Of a stretch of DNA of 64,000 bases, positions 37,319 through 46,824 are shown in pieces. The stretch covers positions 248,001 through 312,000 of the forward strand of contig NZ_JAFBCU010000001.1 in assembly GCF_016907875.1 (NCBI RefSeq). Direction: 5' to 3'. The DNA comes from Arthrobacter roseus. Its GTDB lineage: Bacteria > Actinomycetota > Actinomycetes > Actinomycetales > Micrococcaceae. The position numbers and the translations under genes were made by a program. The notes under the pieces were generated by a model. It saw only the letters and a program-made list of their open reading frames with translations. It was not told the DNA's origin and did not search any database. How positions within the stretch are numbered: position 1 is the first letter of the stretch; each line of letters opens with the position of its first letter.

Positions 37319-38353
37319 CTATGCCGCAGCTGGCAGTGGCGACAGCAGTGAGGATTTGCCCGATTGCCACGCGGCCATGGTGCGCTCCGTTGCCCATAAG
37401 TCCACGGTGAGAGCCGCGCACGCGCCGAAGTAGATGTCTTCGAGGAGATGGGGTTCAGCCTCAAATAACCCACCGGCCAGATCCCTTCCGGCAATCTGCT
37501 CGTGAACGGCGTCGGCTTCCACATGCTCGTCAAAATACCAGGTGACGTCCTTGTCAAAACCGTGTCGACGGAACCCGTTACCGTAGAGCCTGTTCGGTTG
37601 TGATGAGGTCATTTCGTAGGCCGCGAGATGCCCGACGATGGCTCCGCGCAGTCGCCGATTCAGCCCGAACAGGGACATCATGTTCGTACCCGCCAGGGTC
37701 AGCGCGGGGATGGCGTTGATGTAGCCTCCGAAGTTATCGTCGAGCCCTAGTCCGCGCATGGTTTGCGCAAAGAGCGCCGAGTGCATGCGGTGTTCGCGCC
37801 CGCCGCCGTACTCATCGGCCTGGATCTCGACCATGGCCGCCTTGGCGCGTCCCTTGAGCCGTGGGATCGCCCAGGTGTGCGGGTCTGCTTCTTTCAGCTG
37901 ATAAACCGACTTCTGAATCAGGAACTCCCGGAGTTGCTCCAGCGTGGCCTCCTTCGCCACAAAGCTGGACATGGACGGGCCGCTGTCCTGCCCGGTCAGG
38001 TCGAACAACACTTCGGCGACGTCATCGCTGGTCTTCGCTTCGAGGGCGGGAAGCTCGACGGCGGCGCGGAGCTCCGCTTCAAACGCCGCTTCGATGGCCT
38101 GGCGGGCGGCGAGCAGGGATACATTCCATTCCCAGCGTTCATCCGCGCCGTCGAACCCGCCGTAATGCAGCTCGTACAGGCAGAAAAGTATGAGCTGGAT
38201 GTCGTCATCGGCGGAGATTTTCGCGGTTTTCGCGATGGCCTCGGAGACCTGTGCGCCAAACTGACCGACGGCGTCGTTCGTTTGGTTTGTTGGCTGTTCT
38301 AGGATTCCGATCAGGCTGGAAGAGAGAGGTCCGCGGGGACTGGGAAATTTCAT
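37319..38353 (-). CDS. Iron-containing redox enzyme (heme-oxygenase-like diiron)
   Basis: A 344-residue helical protein. Acidic and histidine residues in YELHYGGFDGADERWEW (about 60-75), ADEYGGGREHRMHSALF (about 180-200) and DEHVEADAVHEQIAG (about 280-295) are placed like the diiron ligands of heme-oxygenase-like (HDO-type) enzymes. The pairing with a CDGSH protein is common in actinobacteria. The reaction is not known. Confidence 0.8.
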   Translation of the reverse strand: MKFPSPRGPLSSSLIGILEQPTNQTNDAVGQFGAQVSEAIAKTAKISADDDIQLILFCLYELHYGGFDGADERWEWNVSLLAARQAIEAAFEAELRAAVELPALEAKTSDDVAEVLFDLTGQDSGPSMSSFVAKEATLEQLREFLIQKSVYQLKEADPHTWAIPRLKGRAKAAMVEIQADEYGGGREHRMHSALFAQTMRGLGLDDNFGGYINAIPALTLAGTNMMSLFGLNRRLRGAIVGHLAAYEMTSSQPNRLYGNGFRRHGFDKDVTWYFDEHVEADAVHEQIAGRDLAGGLFEAEPHLLEDIYFGACAALTVDLWATERTMAAWQSGKSSLLSPLPAAA

Positions 38354-38508
38354 GTGCTTCTCCTGATGAGGACAACCGGGCTTAGCCGATTATATGCAAG
38401 AAAAACGGACCTGATAAGCACACTTGCTTAGTTGTCACCCTGCTGGTCAGTGTCATCCGCGTCAGGAGCCATCCTTGATGTCTTAAGCCGGATTGGCCAC
38501 ACGCTGCC

Positions 38509-38736
38509 CTAGGCCTTTTGCACTGTGATGGTCCATTCGGCGTCGCCGCGGCGATCAAAGTTGGTGACCGGGTAGCCGCTCTCGGCGGCCCAGCGTGGGA
38601 TGGAGTCCGTTGCTTGAGTGCAGTCAAAATTGATGACCAGTTCGTCACCAATCGGCAGCTCAGCGATAGCCGCTTTAGCCTCGACGAGTGGGAACGGGCA
38701 GACCTGACCGTCGGTTTCCAGAATGTGCTGTGCCAT
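38509..38736 (-). CDS. TusA-family sulfurtransferase-like protein
   Basis: A 75-residue protein with the CPFPLVEAK motif near residue 13, whose cysteine carries persulfide in TusA and YeeD. The rest is the short alpha/beta TusA fold. It lies just downstream of the YeeE-like gene on the same strand. YeeE/YeeD (TsuA/TsuB) pairs import thiosulfate. Confidence 0.9.
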   Translation of the reverse strand: MAQHILETDGQVCPFPLVEAKAAIAELPIGDELVINFDCTQATDSIPRWAAESGYPVTNFDRRGDAEWTITVQKA

Positions 38737-38760
38737 GGTTGTGACTCTCCTTAGTGTGAG

Positions 38761-39828
38761 TTAGCTGACGCGTGCGGTGGCCAGAGCCGTCGTCGTACTT
38801 GCGTTTTTACCGTTGCTACCGGGGGTGATGAAAATCCTTGCGGCCACGCCGGTTCCGATGATCATGAAGACCAGTGACACCCACCCCTGATAGCCAAATA
38901 CGGCCGTGTTGACCATGGCGTTGCCAATTGTGCAGCCGCCGGCCCACGCCGCGCCGATGCCCATGAGTGCGCCGCCGCCAATGCTGCGGACTGCCTGCGA
39001 GGAATCCGGAACCCGGACCTTGAATTCGCCGCTGGCTTTCGCTGCGATGAAGGAACCGACCAGCAGGCCAAGAACCAGGAGCACACCCCAATCGACGAGC
39101 TCAACATCACCGGTGATGAAAAAGGAAGCAAGGTTCGACGACGGCGTAGTGATACCAAGACCCGATTCGCGGCCCGTCGCCCAACTCAGCGGCCACGCCA
39201 GAATGGCGATGACACCAATGACGACAGCCGTGGTGAACGCACCCCAGTGCTTGTCAAAGAGAGCCTTAGCGACGCCGGTGCGCTGCGAGGGCAGGGAAGC
39301 GATGTTCAGTTTCGGTTTGCGCAGTTGATGGCGGACGGCCAACCCGACGCCGGTAAGCAGGAAGGCGACCGGCACCCAGGGGCTAACACCGAGGGTTGTG
39401 TGGAAATTCGTGAGTGGAACGGTCACTGAACGCAGGGCATCGGTGGTTCCCGCCAACGGTCCAGACTTGGAGATCGCGGCAAACAACGCGTAAGCGGCCA
39501 GCGCGATCCACGATCCAACGAGTCCTTCACCGGAGCGGTAGTAGGTGCCTGTGGCACAGCCGCCGGCCAGAATAATGCCGAACCCGAAGATGAAAGCACC
39601 GAGGATGGTGGCCAACCAGGCGAAAGCATCTTCTTGCAGGGTGATGACGCCAGCAGCGTCGAGGGCAAAAACTCCGACGCTCTGGATGGCGACAACCAGC
39701 ATGAATGCCGTCAGCCACCGTGTGTTGCGGGAGAGCCAGATGTCGCGGAATGCGCCAGTGACGCAGAACCTTCCGCGTTGCATGACGAATCCGAGTGCCG
39801 TACCGAGGAGGAGACCTGTTATCAACAT
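38761..39828 (-). CDS. YeeE/YedE (TsuA)-family thiosulfate transporter
   Basis: A 355-residue membrane protein with the cysteine motifs RGRFCVTGAFRD (about residue 20), AGGCATGTYYRSGEG (about 90) and AGGCTIGNAM (about 300), which in TsuA form the substrate path. About ten hydrophobic helices are visible. The TusA gene follows after about 24 bases, so they form the thiosulfate uptake unit tsuAB. Confidence 0.9.
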   Translation of the reverse strand: MLITGLLLGTALGFVMQRGRFCVTGAFRDIWLSRNTRWLTAFMLVVAIQSVGVFALDAAGVITLQEDAFAWLATILGAFIFGFGIILAGGCATGTYYRSGEGLVGSWIALAAYALFAAISKSGPLAGTTDALRSVTVPLTNFHTTLGVSPWVPVAFLLTGVGLAVRHQLRKPKLNIASLPSQRTGVAKALFDKHWGAFTTAVVIGVIAILAWPLSWATGRESGLGITTPSSNLASFFITGDVELVDWGVLLVLGLLVGSFIAAKASGEFKVRVPDSSQAVRSIGGGALMGIGAAWAGGCTIGNAMVNTAVFGYQGWVSLVFMIIGTGVAARIFITPGSNGKNASTTTALATARVS

Positions 39829-40035
39829 GGAACTACGGTGCCCGGACTGGTGCCGCTAAGCCAAGGGAGGTTACCTGCGGTTGCCTGCGGTTACGTCGCG
39901 AGACGTCGTGTGGCCTTGAACTTGCCATGATGACCCGTTAGTCCACTTCTATCGGTCGATTCGACCTAACCATCCCTGGACATTCGCCGATAGTTAAACA
40001 TGTGTATTTCATGACCGAGAGAAGCGGGGCCAGCC

Positions 40036-42306
40036 ATGTCCATTAGCGTGCGCACGCGTCTTTCAGCCATCATCGGCATGCGGAAACGGCACACCCGAAT
40101 CGTGGTTCTGCTCATCCTCGCCTATGGTCTAGCCCGGCTGTTGAACGACGACGGCTTCGACCCCATCATTGACGGCTGGTTAGGCATACTGGCTGAGGGC
40201 TCCATGGCAGCCGTAGCGTGGTTGGCCTTTCGCCGGGCCACCGTTGCTCGGCCAGAAGTTGGCTGGGCTGCCGCAGGCATAACGGGCCGGGTCGTCGCTG
40301 ATTGTCTCTACCTATTGCCGACCTCGAACATTGAACCTGGATCGTTGTTGTTCGCTGACGTTTGCTACCTGCTGTTCTTCCCATTCCTCCTCTGCTCGTT
40401 GGCGGTGCGTGCACGACGCCGACTGGCCGCCGTCGCCTTCCCTGCTCTGCTGAATAGTGCCGTGGGTGCTTTTGGTGCCGCAGCGATCCTGGCGGTTGTG
40501 CTCCAACCCGTTATTGGGCAGGCACTGCAACCAGGGTGGACGGCTACGGTTACCGTCCTTTATCCAATTTTCGATATGGCCTTAGTGGCTGTCATCGCAG
40601 GAGTCGCAGCTTTCCAGACCGTGGATGGAAACCGGCTATGGGTTCTTCTCGTGACCGGGCTCCTACTGATCAGCACCGGCGACGTGGTCTATGTGCTGAT
40701 GGAGCAAAGTGGTACCTATGCCGTCGGTTCAATGGTTGACATCACGTGGGGGGCAGGCATGCTGGTCCTCGTTCTATGGATAGACGAGTTAGCTGACCGG
40801 CAGGAACCACTGGTTATCGACGATGGTCGCAACCAGATCCTCATCGTCCCCGTCATCGCGACTTTGGCGGCCCTCATCATCCTGTTGCTGGGCACTCAGC
40901 GACACATTTCACTGCTGGCTTTGCTGCTGGCCAGTACCACTCTGATTCTCGCGGCTGTTCCCCTGGTATTCCGCCAGCGCATGCTGCACCGCATCACCCG
41001 CACCGACGAGCTCACTGGCCTGCCGAACCGCAGAGCCCTCTATGCCGATGCGCCAGCCCGGTTCAAAGGCCGGTCCCCCAAGCCGCAGGCCCTGATGCTC
41101 CTGGATCTGGACCGTTTCAAAGAGGTCAATGACAGTCTTGGGCACGACGTCGGCGATCTCCTCCTCATGCAGGTTGCCTCACGTCTGGGTCTGGAGCTGG
41201 GACCGGAGGACCTATTGGCGCGGCTGGGCGGCGACGAGTTCGCGGTCCTTCTGCATGATTCCGAGCGCGACAGCGCTATCAACAAGGCCTCCGCCATCGG
41301 CGATGCTCTGGCCGAGCCCTTCGTGCTCGAAGGCATCACCCTGCAGACCAGTGTGAGCATCGGGATTGCTCTCTTCCCCTCGCAAGGCATGGACTTGCGT
41401 CTGCTGCTGCGCAAAGCGGACATGGCCATGTATAAAGCGAAGTCGGCCCACACGGGGCATCACGTCTACCAGAGTGAGGACGATAATCACGGTGACCAAC
41501 GGTTGCGCACCTTGCAGGAACTGCGCGAGGCGCTACTCACGGACCAGCTGGTTCTGCACTACCAGCCCAAAGTCGCCCTGGAGACCGGACAGATTCAAGG
41601 GGCGGAAGCACTGGTTCGGTGGAACCACCCGGAACGCGGCCTTCTGCCTCCCGTCTCGTTCCTTGCGCTGGCCGAAGAGTCCGGGCTCATGCATGAGCTG
41701 ACGCTTGTGGTGCTGGGCAAAGCCTTGGACCAGGCCGCGCTGTGGCAGGAACGTGAGACCCCGTTGGCCGTTGCAGTCAACGTTTCCGCCAGCTCTCTGG
41801 TGGATACCTCTTTCCCTGACAAGGTCGGTGCCATGCTCGCTGAACGTGGTCTTACCGGACTAGCACTGGTGCTGGAGATCACTGAGGATTTCTTGATGGG
41901 CGACAGGGACCGTGCCCGCTCTATCCTGACCCGCCTCCGGAGCCAGCGCGTGCAGATTGCGGTCGACGACTTCGGCACCGGCTACAGTTCCCTGTCCTAC
42001 CTTCGGGATCTGCCCATTGACGAGCTAAAGCTGGATCAGTCCTTCGTGTTTCCCATCGTCGATGACCCTCGTGCGGCGTCCCTGGTCGCGTCAACGGTGT
42101 CTCTGGCCCACGGACTGAATCTGAGGATGGTCGCTGAAGGTGTGGAGAGCCGCGCCGTTTACGATCAGCTCACCGGGTACGGCTGTGACCGGGCACAGGG
42201 CTTCTACATGTCGCGGCCGTTGCCTGCCGCAGAGTTCGACCAGTGGATCACCACCCGTGGCACCGCCGGCTTTGTTGGGGAGGTAGACGAGCCGGTGACC
42301 GTCTAG
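40036..42306 (+). CDS. Membrane GGDEF-EAL dual-domain c-di-GMP protein
   Basis: A 756-residue protein. The N-terminal 310 residues hold about eight hydrophobic helices. A GGDEF domain follows with LARLGGDEFAVLL at about 398 and then an EAL domain with QGAEALVRWNHPERG at about 520, EITEDFLMGD, and VDDFGTGYSSLSYLRDLPIDELKLDQSF. Both catalytic motifs are intact. The residue pattern upstream of GGDEF (GPEDLLAR) has no RxxD product-inhibition site. Cyclase or phosphodiesterase dominance is not predictable. Confidence 0.92.
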   Translation: MSISVRTRLSAIIGMRKRHTRIVVLLILAYGLARLLNDDGFDPIIDGWLGILAEGSMAAVAWLAFRRATVARPEVGWAAAGITGRVVADCLYLLPTSNIEPGSLLFADVCYLLFFPFLLCSLAVRARRRLAAVAFPALLNSAVGAFGAAAILAVVLQPVIGQALQPGWTATVTVLYPIFDMALVAVIAGVAAFQTVDGNRLWVLLVTGLLLISTGDVVYVLMEQSGTYAVGSMVDITWGAGMLVLVLWIDELADRQEPLVIDDGRNQILIVPVIATLAALIILLLGTQRHISLLALLLASTTLILAAVPLVFRQRMLHRITRTDELTGLPNRRALYADAPARFKGRSPKPQALMLLDLDRFKEVNDSLGHDVGDLLLMQVASRLGLELGPEDLLARLGGDEFAVLLHDSERDSAINKASAIGDALAEPFVLEGITLQTSVSIGIALFPSQGMDLRLLLRKADMAMYKAKSAHTGHHVYQSEDDNHGDQRLRTLQELREALLTDQLVLHYQPKVALETGQIQGAEALVRWNHPERGLLPPVSFLALAEESGLMHELTLVVLGKALDQAALWQERETPLAVAVNVSASSLVDTSFPDKVGAMLAERGLTGLALVLEITEDFLMGDRDRARSILTRLRSQRVQIAVDDFGTGYSSLSYLRDLPIDELKLDQSFVFPIVDDPRAASLVASTVSLAHGLNLRMVAEGVESRAVYDQLTGYGCDRAQGFYMSRPLPAAEFDQWITTRGTAGFVGEVDEPVTV

Positions 42307-42332
42307 GGATTTAACGCCCTACGCGGAAAGTT

Positions 42333-43031
42333 TTACCGACAGCATTCACAGGCTGAAGCGCCCGACGTCGGTTCCTCCGATTCGTGTAAAACAGCGTTTG
42401 GCGCACAGCAGGCGTCCCCTTTCCACGCCGAGATCCCCTCCTTGACCGCGAACCCGGCAATGACCAGTGCCGCCACCGGATCCGCCCACGACCAGCCGAG
42501 CGTGCTGTTCAGGAGCAATCCGACCAAGACGACAGCGGACAGGTAGGAACACAGCATCGTCTGTCTGGAATCGGCGACGGCGGAATTCGAGCCTAGTTCG
42601 CGGCCTACCCGACGCTGGGTCAGCGATAACACAGGCATCACGACAACGCTGACGGCGGCAAGCGCAATACCGACCGACGAATGATCAGGGACGCTTGCGC
42701 CCAGAAGGTCACTGACCGCGCCAACACTTACCAGCAACGCCAAGCCAAAGAATGAGAAGGCGATCAGCCGCAACGCGGCCTTCTCCCGCGATTGCGGGTT
42801 GCCCGCGGAGAACTGCCATGCGACGGCGGCGGCGGAAAGGACCTCGACCACGGAGTCCAGCCCGAACGCGACCAAGGCGGCAGACGAGGCCACAGCCCCG
42901 GCAGAAATCGCCACAATGGCTTCCACGACGTTGTAGGTGATCGTTGCAGCCACGAGAAGCCGGATTCGGCGGGTCAGCACTCGCCGTCGCTCACCGGCTG
43001 CGACGTCCAGATGCAGATTCTGTGCGCTCAT
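42333..43031 (-). CDS. Cation-diffusion-facilitator-type metal efflux protein
   Basis: A 232-residue membrane protein with six hydrophobic segments and GLDSVVEVLSAAA near residue 60, in which D and E mark the CDF transport site. The usual cytoplasmic C-domain is replaced by a short tail with DACCAP and a terminal CECCR cysteine cluster. The TGATG junction couples it with the upstream ArsR/CmtR gene. Export of Cd, Pb or Zn is expected from this context. Confidence 0.85.
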   Translation of the reverse strand: MSAQNLHLDVAAGERRRVLTRRIRLLVAATITYNVVEAIVAISAGAVASSAALVAFGLDSVVEVLSAAAVAWQFSAGNPQSREKAALRLIAFSFFGLALLVSVGAVSDLLGASVPDHSSVGIALAAVSVVVMPVLSLTQRRVGRELGSNSAVADSRQTMLCSYLSAVVLVGLLLNSTLGWSWADPVAALVIAGFAVKEGISAWKGDACCAPNAVLHESEEPTSGASACECCR

Positions 43032-43357
43032 CAGCAGCACTCGCCATCATTCGTGAGGCAACATTCAGGGGCGGCCAGCATGACCACTCCGAGGAGGCTG
43101 GACAAGGCTTCGCCCAACTTGGCATCGGCCAGTTCGTAGCGAGAACGACGCCCTTCGGGTACGGAGACAACGAGTCCGCAGCCTCGAAGGCAGGACAGGT
43201 GGTTTGAAAGACTCTGTCGGCTGACGCCAATAATTTCCGCCAAGTCGCTGGGATAGCCGGGTCCGTCGTGGAGGGCGAGAAGGATGCGCGCCCGCGTTGG
43301 ATCCGAAACAGCAGAGCCGAACCTGGCCAGCACGGACGAATAATTCAGCGTTTCCAT
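43031..43357 (-). CDS. CmtR-like ArsR-family metal sensor
   Basis: A 108-residue winged-helix repressor. The alpha-4 segment LSNHLSCLRGCGLVV holds C56 and C60, at the positions of the CmtR Cd/Pb ligands C57 and C61. The C-terminus ends with C99, C100, C107 and C108, which may replace the third CmtR ligand C102. It shares one base with the CDF gene. A metal-induced release from DNA is expected. Confidence 0.88.
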   Translation of the reverse strand: METLNYSSVLARFGSAVSDPTRARILLALHDGPGYPSDLAEIIGVSRQSLSNHLSCLRGCGLVVSVPEGRRSRYELADAKLGEALSSLLGVVMLAAPECCLTNDGECC

Positions 43358-43462
43358 AGATCCTACGGTACACGCTTTGATGAATACATTAGTAGCTGTA
43401 TTGATTGGTCGGTTGCGCTGCTGTCTTGTCACTCAACGCGCAGGCCGCAGTACAGTGACTCA

Positions 43463-45046
43463 ATGACGAACGAGCACGCCGCGGACCTGTACGACGCCGT
43501 CAACAACTGGGGCGCAGACGACGACTACTTTCTGAATTTCGCCACCGCAGTTCCTCAGGGCCGTGTCCTTGATCTCGGCTGTGGGACAGGTCGAATCACG
43601 TTGGCCATCGCGCGCACTGGAGACTTCACCGTCACTGGCGTGGATCCGGATCCTACGTCGTTGGGGGCTGCGCGTAATAAGCCGCAAGGTCAGATCGTTG
43701 AGTGGATCGACGGCGACTCCCAAGCAATTCCTGCCGACAGGCGATTCGATGTAGCGATCATGTCTTCCAACGTGGTCCAAGAAATTCTGGATGACGACGA
43801 ACTGGCCCGCACCTTCGCCGACATCTTCTCGTGTCTTGCCGACGATGGTCGATTGACCTTCGATGCCCGTGATCTGAGGGCGCGAGGCTGGGAGGCGTGG
43901 ACCAAAGAACGCAGCCACAAGCTAGTTGAACTACCCGGCGGACAGAGCCAGCACTGGTATCAGACCACCCATGTTGGCGAAGAAACCGGCATGATCGACT
44001 TCTGTTCCCATGAGATCGGTCCGGAAGGCGTAGAAAGCATGGAATGCGGCCCCCTTCGCTTCCGCTCAGAAGAGCTGCTGCGGACCATGTTGATGGATGC
44101 GGGATTCATCGTCCAAGACGTATATGGGGGCTATCGACATGAGACGGTTGAAGACGGAATCGGCTCTCTCGTAGTCGTTGCACGCAAGCCAGCAACCCGT
44201 CGCCACCTCAACCGTCAGGAGCCATCGTCCGTGCCCGAGCAGTCACCCCGTAAAGCCAAACTGCAAGTAATTCTCGAGGTCATTCGAACAGAGCAGCTCA
44301 GTCCCGGCATGGTCCGCGTCATCGCGGGCGGCGAGGGATTTGCCGCGTTCCATTCCAACGGCCATACGGATCAGTACGTCAAAATCTTCTTTGCCAAGCC
44401 GGAACTTGGACTCATTCCGCCCTACAACTTCGACGAGCTCCGAGAGAAGCTGGCCCCGGAGGACCTTCCGACAACCCGCACCTACACGGTCCGCTGGGTC
44501 AATGAGCACACGCAGGAACTCGCACTCGACTTCGTGATCCATGGCGACGAAGGGCTTGCCGGGCCCTGGGCCGCGCGAGCACAGCCCGGTGACACATTGG
44601 TTTTCCGCGGCCCCGGCGGTAAATACTCACCCAATCCCGACGCCGACTGGTACCTCTTTGTCGGCGACGCCGCAGCACTCCCGGCCATCGCAGCCGCCAT
44701 CGAGCAGTTGCCGCCAACCGCCGTCGGGCACGCCATCCTTGAAGTGCACACCCCGCAGGACCGGTTGCCTTTGAATACCCCGGCCGGGATCCACGTGACC
44801 TGGTTGGATGAAGCGCCCGACGGCGGCCTGGCAACAGCAGTCCGGGCCCTTGAATGGACCAATGGACAGGTGGACGTTTTTGCTCACGGTGAGCGCGAAT
44901 CCATGAAGGACTTGCGGCGGCTATTCAAGGAGCTGGGCGTGGACCGTTCGCAGCTGTCCCTATCCGGATACTGGGCACGCGGTCGTGCCGAAGACCGATT
45001 CCAGGCAGAGAAGCGCGAACCGATCGGGAAGATCTTCGAGGACTGA
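43463..45046 (+). CDS. Methyltransferase fused to siderophore-interacting protein
   Basis: A 527-residue two-domain protein. Residues 1-250 form a class I methyltransferase (VLDLGCGTGRITLAIARTG near residue 35 and GVDPDPTSLGAAR near 60). Residues about 257-527 form a siderophore-interacting protein (SIP) FAD/NAD(P)-binding reductase (RTYTVRWVNEHTQELALDFVIHGDEGLAGPWAARAQPGD; FVGDAAALPAIAAA). The frame is continuous. Inside it AGGAG (44217-44221) precedes a GTG at 44231, which matches the N-terminus of stand-alone SIP proteins, so SIP could also be made alone. Confidence 0.8.
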   Translation: MTNEHAADLYDAVNNWGADDDYFLNFATAVPQGRVLDLGCGTGRITLAIARTGDFTVTGVDPDPTSLGAARNKPQGQIVEWIDGDSQAIPADRRFDVAIMSSNVVQEILDDDELARTFADIFSCLADDGRLTFDARDLRARGWEAWTKERSHKLVELPGGQSQHWYQTTHVGEETGMIDFCSHEIGPEGVESMECGPLRFRSEELLRTMLMDAGFIVQDVYGGYRHETVEDGIGSLVVVARKPATRRHLNRQEPSSVPEQSPRKAKLQVILEVIRTEQLSPGMVRVIAGGEGFAAFHSNGHTDQYVKIFFAKPELGLIPPYNFDELREKLAPEDLPTTRTYTVRWVNEHTQELALDFVIHGDEGLAGPWAARAQPGDTLVFRGPGGKYSPNPDADWYLFVGDAAALPAIAAAIEQLPPTAVGHAILEVHTPQDRLPLNTPAGIHVTWLDEAPDGGLATAVRALEWTNGQVDVFAHGERESMKDLRRLFKELGVDRSQLSLSGYWARGRAEDRFQAEKREPIGKIFED

Positions 45047-45047
45047 A

Positions 45048-45707
45048 TCAGTGCCCGAACGCCATCCGGAGTCCTAGGGCCAGCATAACGACGGCGATCA
45101 CACCGTCGAGGATGCGCCACGAAGACGGTTTGGCAAAGAACCGCCGCAGCTTCCGAGCCCCGAACCCGAGAGCGGAGAACCAGAAAAAACTTCCCGCTAT
45201 CGCTCCCGCGCCGAACCACCACCTCAAATCGGGGCCCTGGCGGTTGGCAAGAGTGCCCAGCAACATCACCGTGTCCAGATAGACGTGTGGATTCAGCCAG
45301 GTGATCGCCAACATGGCCAGAACGGCGTCCCGCATCCCGGTAGCGCGATCAGGTTTTGACACTTTGAGACTGCCGGGCCGCAGGGCGCGCTTGGCTGCCA
45401 GCAGCGCATACCCAATGAGGAAGGCAGCGCCGACAAGCCTGACCACGTCGACCAGCGCGGGCACAGCACCAATGATGGCACCGACACCAAGTATGCCCAG
45501 GGTGATAAGGATGGCGTCGGACACGGCACAGATAAGGATCAGGACCGTGACGTTCCTGCCCTGAATACCGTGGCGAAGCAGGAAAGCGTTCTGCGCGCCA
45601 ATAGCGATGATCAGCACGAGCCCGCTTCCGAGGCCCAACAGCAAAGCCTGAATCGTGTCGAAGGTGTCCACAACGATAGTGTGCAGGTTCACTAGGACCA
45701 CCGCCAA
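45048..45707 (-). CDS. LysE/ArgO-family amino acid exporter
   Basis: A 219-residue protein with six hydrophobic helices and LGSGLVLIIAIGAQNAFLLRHGIQG near residue 27, the LysE signature. WLNPHVYLDTVMLLG near 138 is a second conserved motif. The TTG at 45707 is the furthest start and is unsure; GTG at 45692 or 45671 are alternatives. Export of lysine or arginine is the family role. Confidence 0.85.
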   Translation of the reverse strand: MAVVLVNLHTIVVDTFDTIQALLLGLGSGLVLIIAIGAQNAFLLRHGIQGRNVTVLILICAVSDAILITLGILGVGAIIGAVPALVDVVRLVGAAFLIGYALLAAKRALRPGSLKVSKPDRATGMRDAVLAMLAITWLNPHVYLDTVMLLGTLANRQGPDLRWWFGAGAIAGSFFWFSALGFGARKLRRFFAKPSSWRILDGVIAVVMLALGLRMAFGH

Positions 45708-45756
45708 TTGGCTATAGTTCCCGTAACACGTCCTGTCCGGATCGAAAGGAACAGCT

Positions 45757-46086
45757 GTGAAGAAGATATCTTTGACTGCTTTGGCCCGTCACGAGTTGGT
45801 TCATGCCAAAGAAGCTCCAAGCGGACGCAGTGCCAAGACGGTATTCGGCGGTCATGAGCATGTGATGCGTCAGACCCTAGTGGCGATGCGCGCCGGTGTA
45901 TCCATGAGTGAGCACGAGAATCCAGGCGAGGCCACCCTATGGGTTATCCAAGGCCGAGTTTCTCTCATTTCCGGCGAGAATAATTGGGAAGGTTCGGGTG
46001 GAGATCTCATCATCGTCCCGGACGCCCGGCACAGTTTGGAGGCTCTGGAGGACTCGGTCGTCGTCCTAACGGTTGCCAAGCGATAG
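45757..46086 (+). CDS. Cupin-fold protein
   Basis: A 109-residue single-domain cupin. SEHENPGEATLWVIQGRVSLISGENNWEGSGGDLIIVPDARHSLEALEDS covers both cupin motifs (H52-E53 type and a late H). The GTG at 45757 is the start. Cupins of this size often bind a metal and a small ligand. The function is not known. Confidence 0.75.
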   Translation: MKKISLTALARHELVHAKEAPSGRSAKTVFGGHEHVMRQTLVAMRAGVSMSEHENPGEATLWVIQGRVSLISGENNWEGSGGDLIIVPDARHSLEALEDSVVVLTVAKR

Positions 46087-46103
46087 CTGTGGCCGCGGGC
46101 CTG

Positions 46104-46802
46104 TCAAGGTCTGCATGGCTCGTCAGGGCCCTGGCCACAGGGTTTTGATGAGTCACTGACGGATGGTCCGTCCACCACTGCTTGACGTGGTCGTTGAGGT
46201 TCCAATTCTGCGTAGAGAATTCGAACAGCCAGTTGGATGAGTGGCCCGATGGCAAGAGCAAAGACGAGAGTGCCGATCCCGGCGAGTCCTCCCATTGCCC
46301 ACCCGGCTGCCACCACCGTGAATTCCAGGCCGCTGCGGATGACCCAAATGGGCTTCCCAGTCACCCTGACCAATCCGGTCATCAGTCCGTCGCGCGGACC
46401 CGGCCCCATTCCCGCCCCAATGTAGAGCGCGGTGGCCAGCGCCAGCAGGAACAAGCCACCGGTGAACAGCAGAATTTGCCAAATCAATTCGTCGGGTTTG
46501 GGCAGAATAGCCAGTCCGACGTTGGCAAAAACACCTACCAGTAGCGTGTTGGCTACGGTTCCCCATCCCGGGCGTTGTTTCAACGGAATCCATAGCAGCA
46601 GAACCCCGATGCTGACCAGAATGGTGGTCACGCCGAAGGACAAGCCAATAACCCGTGATGCGCCCTGTCCGAGCACATCCCACGGCGCAGATCCAAGTTG
46701 ACCTTGCAGCATCATGGAAATGGCGAAACCGTAGGCGAAGATGCCGATATATAGACGCAGGTGGCGGATCAGAAGCGTCCGGCTGGTGAGAAACGCTCGC
46801 AT
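46104..46802 (-). CDS. YczE/YitT-like membrane protein
   Basis: A 232-residue protein with about five hydrophobic helices, and LQGQLGSAPWDVLGQGASRVIGLSFG near residue 33 and ATALYIGAGMGPGPRDGLMTGLVRVTG near 125. These are the repeated SAPWDV-like and GPGPRDGLM-like motifs of YczE/YyaS/YitT proteins. The C-terminal 40 residues are hydrophilic. Role unknown. Confidence 0.8.
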   Translation of the reverse strand: MRAFLTSRTLLIRHLRLYIGIFAYGFAISMMLQGQLGSAPWDVLGQGASRVIGLSFGVTTILVSIGVLLLWIPLKQRPGWGTVANTLLVGVFANVGLAILPKPDELIWQILLFTGGLFLLALATALYIGAGMGPGPRDGLMTGLVRVTGKPIWVIRSGLEFTVVAAGWAMGGLAGIGTLVFALAIGPLIQLAVRILYAELEPQRPRQAVVDGPSVSDSSKPCGQGPDEPCRP

Positions 46803-46824
46803 GGTCCCTTTCTTTCAGGCGAAA

